Positions 1 through 6,970 of a stretch of DNA of 8,649 nt are shown here, one piece after another (the first letter of the stretch is position 1; each line of letters begins with the position of its first letter). Source of the DNA: Tethybacter castelli (GTDB taxonomy: Bacteria; Pseudomonadota; Gammaproteobacteria; Tethybacterales; Tethybacteraceae). A program made the translations under genes and the position numbers. The stretch lies in assembly GCA_036679665.1 (NCBI GenBank), contig JAZHEJ010000023.1, positions 1 to 8,649 of the forward strand, in the 5' to 3' direction. The notes below the pieces were generated by a model, which was not told the DNA's origin, made no database searches, and saw only the letters and a program-made list of their open reading frames with translations.

Positions 1-77
1 ATGCGCGAGGCCGGATCGTCGATGAAGGTGTCTAGCGGCATGACCGACAGCACCGCTTCTGCGACCCGCGCCGCTGG
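1..77. repeat. 77-bp duplication at left edge (copy of 221-297)
   Basis: Bases 1-77 are identical to 221-297, and the match stops exactly at position 77/297. Inside the fucU-like gene this would restart an internal segment out of frame instead of supplying the expected C-terminal strand. The length equals that of the two other duplications in the window. It is best read as an overlap left by a k = 77 de Bruijn assembly. Confidence 0.9.
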
Positions 78-453
78 CGATCACGCAGTAAGACTGTTTG
101 GCCAGATCATAAAACCTAAAACGCTCGATCCCGACAAGTTTGGATGCCCCGTGTTGTTTGACCACCGCCGCGACCTCCTCTTGCACCGCGGGAAGTTGCT
201 CAGGATCGTCGACCACTTCCATGCGCGAGGCCGGATCGTCGATGAAGGTGTCTAGCGGCATGACCGACAGCACCGCTTCTGCGACCCGCGCCGCTGGTGC
301 GTCAATGCGCAACAATTCACCAAGCGCGGTACAGCGCGCGACCGAATCGGAAGGAAAGTTAGTGTCGGCGATCACCAGTCGGTCGCCGTGGCCCATGGCG
401 CGCAACGTCCACAACACGTCGGCGTTAAGCAAAGCATCAATATTCTTCAGCAT
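1..453 (-). CDS. fucU: FucU/RbsD-type sugar mutarotase, 3'-truncated
   Basis: This gene reads from ATG (451-453) leftward off the window edge with no stop codon. The product resembles the RbsD/FucU family, which interconverts pyranose anomers of fucose or ribose in the cytoplasm. The first 125 residues look genuine. They begin MLKNID, carry MGHGD with the family's catalytic histidine at position 22, then IADTNFP (28-34), MPLDTF near 65-70 and ERFRFY near 110-115. This matches FucU better than RbsD, which lacks the MLK...MGHGD start. From codon 126 the sequence enters a 77-base copy of an internal part of the same gene (221-297), so the residues encoded by 1-77 are an assembly artefact and about 15-20 real C-terminal residues are missing. 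A Shine-Dalgarno-like AAGGA sits 9 bases upstream. It follows coaE by 75 bases. The family assignment is firm; the exact sugar is not. Confidence 0.85.
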   Translation of the reverse strand, partial: MLKNIDALLNADVLWTLRAMGHGDRLVIADTNFPSDSVARCTALGELLRIDAPAARVAEAVLSVMPLDTFIDDPASRMEVVDDPEQLPAVQEEVAAVVKQHGASKLVGIERFRFYDLAKQSYCVIASGAGRRSGAVGHAARHLHRRSGLAH

Positions 454-462
454 AGTTTTTTT

Positions 463-467
463 TCCTT
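463..467 (-). promoter_or_regulatory. Ribosome binding site of the fucU-like gene
   Basis: On the minus strand this reads AAGGA, followed by a nine-base A-rich spacer and then ATG. It supports the chosen start, as does the normal FucU-type N-terminus MLKNID. Confidence 0.65.
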
Positions 468-481
468 AAAGGTGCCGGATT

Positions 482-506
482 TACAATTTACGACTAATCA
501 ATTGTA
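482..506. repeat. AT-rich inverted repeat between coaE and the fucU-like gene
   Basis: TACAATT (482-488) and AATTGTA (500-506) form a perfect seven-base inverted repeat around an 11-base loop, in the 75 bases between coaE and the next gene. The stem is GC-poor and no T-run follows it on the minus strand, so it is a poor intrinsic terminator. An operator or chance are both possible. Confidence 0.3.
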
Positions 507-528
507 GCCATAATCGCAAATGCCCGCG

Positions 529-1128
529 CTAGTTGGTAAACATCGTGATGTACCTTTGATGCATATCGGATACCATCGCATCAAGCTCGGTCAGATTACC
601 ATTGTTTATCATCACGTCGTCGGCGCGCTTGAGGCGGGCGGCGCGATTATATTGAACCTTCATCACCAATTCCATATGCTCGCTTGAAATTCCCCGCTCC
701 AGACCGTGCGCCAGCTGGGTTTGTTCGTCGCAGTCGACCACCAGCACTCTTTGCAAATGTTCAAGCATAAAGTTGGTTTCAAACATCAACGGGGCGACCA
801 GCAAGCCGTAAGTGCCGCGCGCGGCATTCATTTGCAACATACATTCTTTGCGGATCAAAGGATGCGTGATCGCTTCAAGCCGCTTGCGTAACCGCACGTC
901 GGCAAACACTTCCTGCCGCAACAGACCGCGGTCGACTTCACCGCCTTCGGCAATGAACTCGGCACCGAACTCGCGGCGGATCTGGCGCACCACCTTACCG
1001 CCGGCTTCGTACAAAAAATGACCTATGTCGTCCGCGTCAACCACCGGCACGCCTAAGCTGGTAAAGTGTGCGGCCGCCGTAGTCTTGCCGCTGGCCACGC
1101 CGCCGGTCAAGCCAACAAACGGGATCAT
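529..1128 (-). CDS. coaE: Dephospho-CoA kinase
   Basis: CoaE phosphorylates the ribose 3'-hydroxyl of dephospho-CoA with ATP, the last step of coenzyme A synthesis in the cytoplasm. The 199-residue product has the usual length of about 200. It shows the Walker A loop GLTGGVASGKTT (6-17), the DADD stretch (31-34), HPLI (89-92), the APLMFE segment of the CoA-binding lid region (112-117), and the late RADDVMINNG motif (168-177), all in the expected order. The ATG overlaps the end of pilD by four bases (ATGA), which implies translational coupling; I see no separate strong ribosome binding site. pilD-coaE is a well-known pair in gamma- and betaproteobacterial pilus loci, but here it follows iscX rather than pilB/pilC. 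The gene appears intact. Identification is secure from the motifs. Confidence 0.96.
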   Translation of the reverse strand: MIPFVGLTGGVASGKTTAAAHFTSLGVPVVDADDIGHFLYEAGGKVVRQIRREFGAEFIAEGGEVDRGLLRQEVFADVRLRKRLEAITHPLIRKECMLQMNAARGTYGLLVAPLMFETNFMLEHLQRVLVVDCDEQTQLAHGLERGISSEHMELVMKVQYNRAARLKRADDVMINNGNLTELDAMVSDMHQRYITMFTN

Positions 1129-1931
1129 CGCAAATACAAACCGGTCAGGTATGAACTAAACAGCAATGCCACCACCGCGCCAAAAGCCAAATGTGGCCCG
1201 AACGCGACCAACGCGCCAGAGCGCAGATTACGTTGATGTAAATGCGACACCACTCCGTACACCGAACTTGTAACCGCGGCGATAAACAATACCGCCGGTA
1301 GCAGCTCCCAGCCCAGCCAGGCCCCGATCGCGGCAAACAACTTGGGGTCCCCGGCGCCTAGCACTCGGCGGTTAAGCGCCATTTCCGACCCTTCGCTAAT
1401 CACAAACAAAATCGCGTAACCACCGATTACCCCGATTACCGCATCTTCGAGCGGCACAAACACGCCGTATAAATTAACCAGTACCCCGATCCACAGCAAC
1501 GGCATCGTCAGGATATCCGGCAGAACATAGCGCTGGGCGTCAATCCAGCTTATCGTGATTAAAATCCAGCATATCACGCAGGCGGCCAAAAACTGCGCGG
1601 TCAACCCGAAACGATACAAGCAAATAATCGCCACGCAACCGCCGAGCAATTCCAAAACCAGATAACGCCCGGAAAGTTTACGATTGCAGCAGGCGCTTTT
1701 GCCGCGGAGAATAATGTAGCTGATAATCGGAATATTTAACCAAGGCTTGATCGGCGTGGCGCAATACGGACAAAACGACAGCGGCCAGGCCAGGTAAAAA
1801 AGGCTTTGGGAGGCGCCGGGACGGATATCCGCAACCTGCACCGAAGGCAGACGATAAACCAGCACATTTAGAAAACTGCCGACTACGCTGCCGAACACAA
1901 ACACACCTAGGTATATAGCCTGCCAGACCAT
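1125..1931 (-). CDS. pilD: Type IV prepilin peptidase / N-methyltransferase
   Basis: PilD is an inner-membrane aspartyl protease that cleaves the leader of type IV prepilins and type II pseudopilins after glycine and methylates the new N-terminus. The 268-residue product starts with a hydrophobic segment containing GSFLNVLVYRLP (18-29), the hallmark of the full-length bifunctional form. The two catalytic aspartates are visible: D131 in WIDAQRYVLPD and D195 in GAGDPKL. GAWLGW and FGPHLAFG follow, with several further hydrophobic segments. The cytoplasmic cysteine motif is altered. CPYC (54-57) is normal, but the second pair, usually CxxC, reads SACC (79-82), so one usual zinc-ligand position is serine next to an extra cysteine. 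It lies 38 bases after iscX and overlaps coaE by four bases. No pilB or pilC is present in the window. Confidence 0.94.
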   Translation of the reverse strand: MVWQAIYLGVFVFGSVVGSFLNVLVYRLPSVQVADIRPGASQSLFYLAWPLSFCPYCATPIKPWLNIPIISYIILRGKSACCNRKLSGRYLVLELLGGCVAIICLYRFGLTAQFLAACVICWILITISWIDAQRYVLPDILTMPLLWIGVLVNLYGVFVPLEDAVIGVIGGYAILFVISEGSEMALNRRVLGAGDPKLFAAIGAWLGWELLPAVLFIAAVTSSVYGVVSHLHQRNLRSGALVAFGPHLAFGAVVALLFSSYLTGLYLR

Positions 1932-1969
1932 CAGCTTATCCCGCTTCCAGGCTGTCCGGCTTCCGCCGC

Positions 1970-2164
1970 CTAGTCGGTTTCCTCAATCCAAGCCAACAAA
2001 ATAGCTTCGAGAATCTGTTCGTTGGATTTTTGCGGATCATCCTCAAATCCATCCAATTCGCAAATCATGCGGTGCATATCCGTAAAACGCACTTCAGTCG
2101 GTTTCAAATCCGGATAAAGATCGGCCAGCGCAATCGCAATTTCCTGGATGTCGGTCCAGCGCAT
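1970..2164 (-). CDS. iscX: IscX, small acidic Fe-S assembly protein
   Basis: IscX (YfhJ) is a small acidic protein that binds IscS and iron and modulates cluster assembly. The 64-residue product matches the family in length and in landmarks: WTDIQEIA (3-10), LYPDL (16-20), VRFTDMH (25-31) and, near the C-terminus, DDP-KSNEQILEAILLAW. Its ATG overlaps the fdx stop by one base (TGATG). A strong Shine-Dalgarno sequence, AAGGAGGA, lies six bases upstream within fdx. It is the last gene of the classical Isc operon, but pilD follows on the same strand after only 38 bases. Confidence 0.96.
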   Translation of the reverse strand: MRWTDIQEIAIALADLYPDLKPTEVRFTDMHRMICELDGFEDDPQKSNEQILEAILLAWIEETD

Positions 2165-2502
2165 CAGTGTTCCTCCTTGGCGTGGTTGATCGTATAGCGG
2201 GGAATTTCAATCACCAAGTCGGTGTCAGCCAAAATGGCCTGGCAAGATAGGCGCGACTCGGGTTCAAGTCCCCAAGCCCGATCCAGCAAATCTTCTTCGT
2301 CCTCAGTAGCTTCGTTGAGGCTTTCGAGCCCTTCGCGCACGATCACGTGACAAGTGGTGCACGCGCAGGATTTTTCACAGGCATGTTCGATATCGATATC
2401 GTTGGCCAGCAAGGCGTCGCACACCGACAAACCTTTTTCGGCTTCAATGACAATCTCCTCCGGGCACACCTCGATATGCGCCAGCACTTTAATCTTGGGC
2501 AT
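2164..2502 (-). CDS. fdx: Isc-type [2Fe-2S] ferredoxin
   Basis: This adrenodoxin-like ferredoxin delivers electrons for cluster building on IscU in the cytoplasm. The 112-residue product has the usual length. Cluster ligands are C42, C48, C51 and C87, in ACEKSCACTTCH (41-52) and RLSCQA (84-89). The additional C46 seen in E. coli Fdx is also conserved. The acidic stretch EATEDEEDLLD (64-74) is typical of the partner-binding face. ATG is at 2500-2502, with AGGCGG just upstream. It starts 19 bases after hscA and overlaps iscX by one base. It appears intact and is unambiguous within this operon. Confidence 0.96.
   Translation of the reverse strand: MPKIKVLAHIEVCPEEIVIEAEKGLSVCDALLANDIDIEHACEKSCACTTCHVIVREGLESLNEATEDEEDLLDRAWGLEPESRLSCQAILADTDLVIEIPRYTINHAKEEH
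2171..2178 (-). promoter_or_regulatory. Strong ribosome binding site of iscX inside fdx
   Basis: On the minus strand it reads AAGGAGGA, six bases before the iscX ATG, within the last codons of fdx. It is the clearest Shine-Dalgarno sequence in the window and fixes the iscX start. Confidence 0.8.
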
Positions 2503-2521
2503 AACCGCCTATTTTATGAAA

Positions 2522-4290
2522 TCAACCCAGCTCATCGACCTTGCGTCCCGCCAGCGCGCGCACCATCGCCGCTTGCATCCTGCGTTCGGCAAATCCTTCG
2601 CTCGTCTTGTCAAGCTTTTCGGTTGCCTCTCGCAATTGTTCCGCATCGCCTGAAATCAGTTTGGCTTGCAATTCTTCCAACGCATTTTCCAAACTTGGGC
2701 GGTCGTCGCCGATCAGCTGTTCGTCTTCTTGCAGCGCCTGGGTTAGCATCTGAAGCAAGCTTTCGGCCGTGGCTTTAGCTTCGGCCAGCCTGCGGGCCGC
2801 CACATCTTCTTCAGCATGAAGTCGCGACGCTTGAAGCATCCGGGCAATCTCTTGTTCACTAAGTCCGTAAGATGGTTTGACTTCGATACTCTGCTCAGCG
2901 CCGGTGGTCAGTTCCTTGGCGGTCACGATCAGGATTCCGTCAGCATCCAATCGGTAGGTAACCCTAACTCGCGCCGTGCCGGCGGCCATCGGCGGTATAT
3001 CACGCACTGAAAACCGTGCCAGCGATCGGCAATCGCTAACCAACTCGCGTTCACCTTGCACCACGTGAATCGACATGGCGCTTTGACCATTGCGGTGAGT
3101 GGTAAACTCCTGCGCTCGCGCGATCGGAATCGGGCTGTTGCGCGTGATAATTTTTTCGGCCAATCCACCCATTGTTTCGATGCCAAGCGACAGCGGAGTA
3201 ACATCCAGCAACAGCCANNNNNNNNNNNNNNNNATCCGCGAAATCAAGCCGGCCTTGTTCGTCAACCGCTACCGGGATAAATTCACAACCCAACCGCACC
3301 ATGGCCCGCGATAACTCCGCGAATCCGATCGCCTACTTTCGCCTCGCGCAAACAGTCTTGCAAAATCTCTATCGTGCGCTTTACCAACGGCGCGCCGGCC
3401 GCGTTCAGCTGCGCGACGGTAACCTTGGTACCACCGCCATCCCAGTCTAGTTGCGCCTCATTTGCGCCACTAAGTCGCTCCTTGGCGGTTCGCGCCGCCC
3501 GTACCAAATTACGCCACGGTGCTCCTTCAGGTTGCGTAAAGCCGGTCTGCGTCAACGCCGCCTGAGCCAGTGCGGCATCAAAATCATCGCCGCCTATTTT
3601 AGTGTCGCCGGCCGTAGCCAGCACCTTAAATAATCCGCGTTGCAATTCGAGCACCGAAACGTCGAACGTTCCTCCCCCCAAGTCATAAACCACATATACG
3701 CCTTCTTCGCCACTGTCTAAACCATAGGCCAATGCGGCGGCGGTAGGTTCATTGAGTAATCTGAGCACTTTGATGCCGGCCAACGCGGCGGCATTTTTGG
3801 TCGCCTGACGCTGCGCGTCATGGAAGTAAGCCGGCACCGTGATCACCGCCGCCTCGACCGGACCGTCTAAAAACGCGTTGGCGCGCGCGACTAGCTCAAG
3901 CAAAATTGCCGCGGATACTTCAACCGGAGTTATCGTGCGATGAGAAGTCACAATTTTGATCGGCCCATCGTCGTCGGTATACGCAAAGGGGTATTTTTCT
4001 TTCACTTCCTGTGAGCTGCGGCCGATAAGCCGCTTGGCCGACCACACCACTTCGTCAGGGTGTTTGATCGCGGCGCTTGCCGCCGCGCTGCCAACGGTCA
4101 GTTTGTCGCTGCCGCAACGTACCACCGACGGCATGATCCGCTCTCCGTCCGCGGAGCTGATGATCTTGGCTGTGCCGTCGCTCACCGTCGCGACCAACGA
4201 ATTGGTGGTCCCCAGATCAATACCGACCACATTGCGCCGCTCGCGTTGCGGCGCCGGATCATCCGGCAAGGTCAACTGGACTAAGCCCAC
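2522..4290 (-). CDS. hscA: Fe-S specific Hsp70 chaperone HscA, interrupted by an assembly gap
   Basis: HscA is the Hsp70 that binds the LPPVK motif of IscU and, with HscB, drives cluster release using ATP. The N-terminal part (4290 down to 3311, about 326 codons, GTG start) holds the ATPase domain: GIDLGTTNS (23-31), TVPAYFHDAQRQ (151-162), LLNEPTAAALAYG (178-190) and YDLGGGTFD (202-210). The C-terminal part (3217 down to 2522, 231 codons) holds the substrate-binding domain from LLLDVTPLSLG to VDELG. Between them are 16 Ns and 77 bases copied from the neighbouring desulfurase gene, which create a false frame change and stop. The family is about 616 residues long, so roughly 60 residues are missing, including the expected VVMVGGSTR region. 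The two halves align end to end with HscA, so the gene itself is probably whole and only the assembly is broken. Confidence 0.93.
3218..3233. other. Run of 16 Ns (assembly gap)
   Basis: Sixteen undetermined bases lie inside hscA. The gap length is unlikely to be correct. N run plus foreign copy occupy 93 bases, whereas about 175-180 bases of hscA appear to be missing when compared with the usual protein length. Confidence 0.97.
3234..3310. repeat. 77-bp copy of the second desulfurase gene beside the gap
   Basis: Bases 3234-3310 are identical to 7901-7977, which encode about residues 107-132 of the extra cysteine desulfurase. The copy begins at the last N and ends where hscA coding resumes. 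It has no place in an Hsp70 protein. Its length of exactly 77 matches the two end duplications, so it is most likely a k-mer overlap of a wrongly joined contig. Confidence 0.92.
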
Positions 4291-4294
4291 AGTT

Positions 4295-4843
4295 CTAGTT
4301 GACGTCGGCCAGCAAGCTTATCTGCGCGCTGCAGTTTTGCAAATAACGCAATCGCTGCGCAGCCGCGACGGCGGCGGCGTTTTGTTGCGGAGTATCATCC
4401 AACAGTTTTCCTAGGGCTACGAACTCAGCGTCAATTTCAGCACGCAGCTGCGCGCCCAATTTGTCCAACTCCTGCCGATCTTTGCTCGCAGTCAATTCCT
4501 CAAGGATTTCTCGCAGTTCAAGCTGACGTTCGAGAAAGTCAACCGGCAACTGACTGCCGCCATGCTCGTCAAACGGATCGCAACCGCGCATGCTAAGCAG
4601 ATAGGCGGCGCGGCGCAAATCATCGGTAAGCACCGCAAAAGCGGCGTTTAAAGTGGCGGTGTATTGTTCCGCGCGACGACGCTCGCTCGCCGGTTTGTCC
4701 ACGAAAAGATCAGGGTGTACCGACCGTTGTAACGCCTCATGGCGACTTGCAAGTTCGGTCTGATCTATCGCAAACCGCTCAGCAATGCCATATAGGGAAA
4801 AGTAATTTTGCGCGTAAAGATCAGAAATAACAACCCGCAACAA
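4295..4843 (-). CDS. hscB: Fe-S J-protein co-chaperone HscB
   Basis: HscB is the J-domain partner that brings cluster-loaded IscU to HscA and stimulates its ATPase. The 182-residue product has an N-terminal J domain with NYFSLYGI (13-20) and the invariant HPD at 43-45 (SVHPDLF). The C-terminal helical IscU-binding part includes DFLERQLELREILEEL. The usual family start lies just before NYFSLYG, but no ATG or GTG is available there. The reading frame begins at TTG (4841-4843), directly after the iscA TGA, with a second TTG as the next codon. A UUG start coupled to iscA termination is therefore the best reading. Four bases separate its stop from the hscA GTG. The function call is secure; the exact start is not. 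Confidence 0.93.
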   Translation of the reverse strand: MLRVVISDLYAQNYFSLYGIAERFAIDQTELASRHEALQRSVHPDLFVDKPASERRRAEQYTATLNAAFAVLTDDLRRAAYLLSMRGCDPFDEHGGSQLPVDFLERQLELREILEELTASKDRQELDKLGAQLRAEIDAEFVALGKLLDDTPQQNAAAVAAAQRLRYLQNCSAQISLLADVN

Positions 4844-5221
4844 TCAGACAGTAAAGCTTTCGCCGCAACCACAGGTACCCTTCACGTTCGGATTAACGAA
4901 ACGAAATCCTTCTTGCAGACCTTCACGTCCGTAATCAATATTGGTTCCTGCTAGAAAAACCAGGCTTTTCGGGTCAATTATCAACGTTACCTGACGCGAC
5001 CGACATACGTAGTCGTCAGCATCGTACAAGTCGTTAAGCTCAAAAGTGTAAGCGTGCGCCGAACAACTAGAAGTGCGCACCCCGATCCTGATCGCGGCGG
5101 GCTTACCATGCGCCTTGGCGTACTTGAGCACATGTTGCGCCGCCCGCTCGGACATCGTGATCCGAGCCGTGTCGTCAGTGTCGACCGGGGCTTCTAAAGC
5201 GGCGACGGTCACCGCGGACAT
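4844..5221 (-). CDS. iscA: A-type Fe-S carrier / iron-binding protein IscA
   Basis: IscA belongs to the A-type carrier family that accepts or delivers Fe-S clusters or iron. The three ligand cysteines are in place: C53 in GVRTSSCSAHAY, and C117 and C119 in NPNVKGTCGCGESF. The protein is 125 residues, longer than the usual 107 or so, because about 18 residues precede the family's normal start; ARITMSERAA (19-28) aligns with the beginning of typical IscA. The only other ATG, at codon 23, would remove the first strand, so the long form beginning at 5221 is preferred. No strong ribosome binding site is visible. It lies 23 bases after iscU, and hscB begins immediately after its stop. Confidence 0.95.
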   Translation of the reverse strand: MSAVTVAALEAPVDTDDTARITMSERAAQHVLKYAKAHGKPAAIRIGVRTSSCSAHAYTFELNDLYDADDYVCRSRQVTLIIDPKSLVFLAGTNIDYGREGLQEGFRFVNPNVKGTCGCGESFTV

Positions 5222-5244
5222 AGTCTAAAAGATAGGCCTTGCAG

Positions 5245-5661
5245 CTATGCCGTTGTGGCGGCCTGCGTAGCCTTGGCGGTTTCGCCGTGCTTATCCTTGT
5301 AGTTTGCAACCGCGGCTTTAATCGCGTCTTCAGCGAGCAACGAGCAATGGATCTTCACTGGTGGCAACTCAAGTTCCTCAGCGATCTGGGTATTGCGAAT
5401 TCCCAATGCTTCATCCACGGTTTTGCCACGCACCCATTCGGTCACCAAAGACGACGAAGCAATCGCCGATCCGCAACCGTAGGTCTTGAACTTGGCATCC
5501 CGAATAACTCCGTCGTCGCCAACTTTGATTTGCAGTTTCATCACGTCGCCACAGGCGGGCGCACCCACCATGCCGGTCCCCACCGACGGATCGTCTTTGT
5601 CCATCGAACCGACATTACGCGGGTTGTCGTAATGGTCAAGTACTTTTTCGCTGTATGCCAT
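5245..5661 (-). CDS. iscU: Iron-sulfur cluster scaffold protein IscU
   Basis: IscU is the scaffold on which the [2Fe-2S] cluster is assembled from IscS-derived sulfur. Residue numbering matches E. coli exactly: C37 and D39 in APACGD, C63 in YGCGSA, H105 and C106 in KIHCSLL. The HscA-binding motif LPPVK is at 99-103, which agrees with the hscBA genes downstream. The protein has 138 residues, about ten more than E. coli, owing to a C-terminal Ala/Thr-rich tail (ETAKATQAATTA) of unknown use. GAGG lies nine bases before ATG (5659-5661). The gap to iscS is 37 bases. It appears intact. Confidence 0.97.
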   Translation of the reverse strand: MAYSEKVLDHYDNPRNVGSMDKDDPSVGTGMVGAPACGDVMKLQIKVGDDGVIRDAKFKTYGCGSAIASSSLVTEWVRGKTVDEALGIRNTQIAEELELPPVKIHCSLLAEDAIKAAVANYKDKHGETAKATQAATTA

Positions 5662-5698
5662 GATATTTTGCCTCGCTAGATGTACTTTTGATTATAAC

Positions 5699-6913
5699 TC
5701 AATGAGCAGCCCAAGTAACGGTATCAAGATCAATTCCTTCTTTGTGCATTTCCCACAGTGGCGAGAGTTCCCGCAACTTGTCGATGCGAGTATGCAAAAG
5801 ATCAATCAAATAGTCAATTTGCTCTTCGTTGGTAAACCTGCCAATAGAAAACCTGATCGAACTGTGAGCGAGTTCGTCGTTGCGTCCTAGCGCGCGCAAC
5901 ACGTACGAAGGCTCAAGGCTCGCGGATGTGCAAGCTGAGCCCGAAGACACCGCAACGTCTTTGATCGCCATGATCAGCGACTCGCCTTCAACGAAGTTAA
6001 AACTCACATTAAGGTTGTGCGGCACCCGTTGTTCAAGATCGCCGTTTAGGTAAATCTCATCAATATCCTGGATACCCGCATACAGCTTGTCGCGCAACGC
6101 CCGGGTCTTAGTTAGCTCTTCATCCATCTCTTCGTTGCACAACCTAAACGCTTCACCCATTCCCACAATCTGATGAGTGGGCAAAGTGCCTGAACGCATG
6201 CCGCGCTCATGACCGCCGCCGTGGATCTGCGCTTCAAGCCGCACCCGCGGTTTGCGACGCACAAACAAAGCGCCCACCCCTTTGGGTCCGTACGACTTGT
6301 GAGCCGACATTGACATCAGGTCAAACGGCACCTGTTGAGCGTCAATCGGAACTTTGCCGGTGGCCTGCGCCGCGTCAGTATGGAAAATCACCTTCCGTTC
6401 ACGACAAATCTCCGCAAAACTTTTAATGTCCTGATATACGCCGATTTCGTTATTTACCCACATCACCGAAGCCAAAATGGTGTCGTCGCGGATAGCGGCG
6501 GCAAATTTTTCCGGCGAAACAATACCGTTGGGGGCCGGTTCGATGTAGGTAACCTCATAGCCTTCCCGCTCCAGATCGCGCATCACGTCCAACACCGCCT
6601 TGTGTTCGGTCTTGACTGTGATTAGATGCTTGCCTTTTTTCTTGTAAAAATGCGCGGCACCTTTGATGGCCAGGTTGTTCGCTTCAGTCGCGCCGGAAGT
6701 CCAGACGATTTCACGCGAATCCGCGCCGATGAGCTCCGCCACATGCTTGCGAGCTTGCTCTACCGCCGCTTCGGCCTCCCAGCCAAATTCGTGGGAACGC
6801 GAAGCCGGATTGCCGTATACCCCTTCGTTCGTCAAAAAGTCCATCATCTTATTTGCCACACGCGGGTCTACCGGCGTGGTGGACGAATAGTCAAAATAAA
6901 TCGGAAGTTTCAT
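5699..6913 (-). CDS. iscS: Housekeeping cysteine desulfurase IscS
   Basis: IscS is a PLP enzyme that converts cysteine to alanine and passes persulfide sulfur to IscU and to tRNA thiolation partners. It has 404 residues, the standard IscS length. Key residues fall at the E. coli positions: H104 (KTEHKAV), D180 (HTDAAQ), PLP lysine K206 (SAHKSYGPKG) and catalytic C328 in the flexible loop (SSGSACTSASLEPS). The C-terminal SPLWEMHKEGIDL is the typical IscU-docking tail. ATG is at 6911-6913. No clear Shine-Dalgarno sequence precedes it, but an extended -10 promoter candidate lies about 25-35 bases upstream. It heads the main operon and lies 225 bases downstream of a second desulfurase gene. Identification is secure. 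Confidence 0.97.
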   Translation of the reverse strand: MKLPIYFDYSSTTPVDPRVANKMMDFLTNEGVYGNPASRSHEFGWEAEAAVEQARKHVAELIGADSREIVWTSGATEANNLAIKGAAHFYKKKGKHLITVKTEHKAVLDVMRDLEREGYEVTYIEPAPNGIVSPEKFAAAIRDDTILASVMWVNNEIGVYQDIKSFAEICRERKVIFHTDAAQATGKVPIDAQQVPFDLMSMSAHKSYGPKGVGALFVRRKPRVRLEAQIHGGGHERGMRSGTLPTHQIVGMGEAFRLCNEEMDEELTKTRALRDKLYAGIQDIDEIYLNGDLEQRVPHNLNVSFNFVEGESLIMAIKDVAVSSGSACTSASLEPSYVLRALGRNDELAHSSIRFSIGRFTNEEQIDYLIDLLHTRIDKLRELSPLWEMHKEGIDLDTVTWAAH

Positions 6914-6926
6914 ATGTTTTGCAGGT

Positions 6927-6947
6927 TGATATAAGCATTTTATATCA
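6927..6947. repeat. Perfect 8-bp palindrome over the -10 region of iscS
   Basis: TGATATAA (6927-6934), five bases, then TTATATCA (6940-6947). The right arm contains the extended -10 candidate of iscS, so a protein bound here would block or position RNA polymerase. The core GATATAAG (6928-6935) recurs directly at 6972-6979. Confidence 0.5.
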
Positions 6948-6952
6948 TTACC

Positions 6953-6970
6953 TAGCGCGAGCTAGCGCTA
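6953..6970. repeat. Perfect 6-bp GC-rich palindrome upstream of iscS
   Basis: TAGCGC (6953-6958), GAGCTA, then GCGCTA (6965-6970). It sits where a -35 element would lie for the iscS promoter candidate. A second GCTAGC occurs at 6987-6992. An operator is plausible but the binding protein is unknown. Confidence 0.45.

Noticed and set aside
1..469. Two plus-strand frames at the left edge with a shared N-terminal peptide
   Set aside because: The shared peptide comes from the 77-base duplication, and the minus strand here encodes a clear FucU-type protein with a ribosome binding site.
2347..2778. Plus-strand open frames across fdx and the end of hscA
   Set aside because: They are antisense to two well-conserved genes, cross the gene boundary and have no family features.
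3218..3310. Real insertion, programmed rearrangement or gene conversion between the desulfurase gene and hscA
   Set aside because: The segment abuts an N gap, has exactly the same length as two contig-edge duplications, and replaces an essential conserved part of HscA. An assembly cause explains all three.
3956..4414. Plus-strand open frame of 152 codons over the start of hscA and end of hscB
   Set aside because: Antisense shadow of conserved chaperone genes, with low-complexity Ser/Leu/Arg content and no domain.
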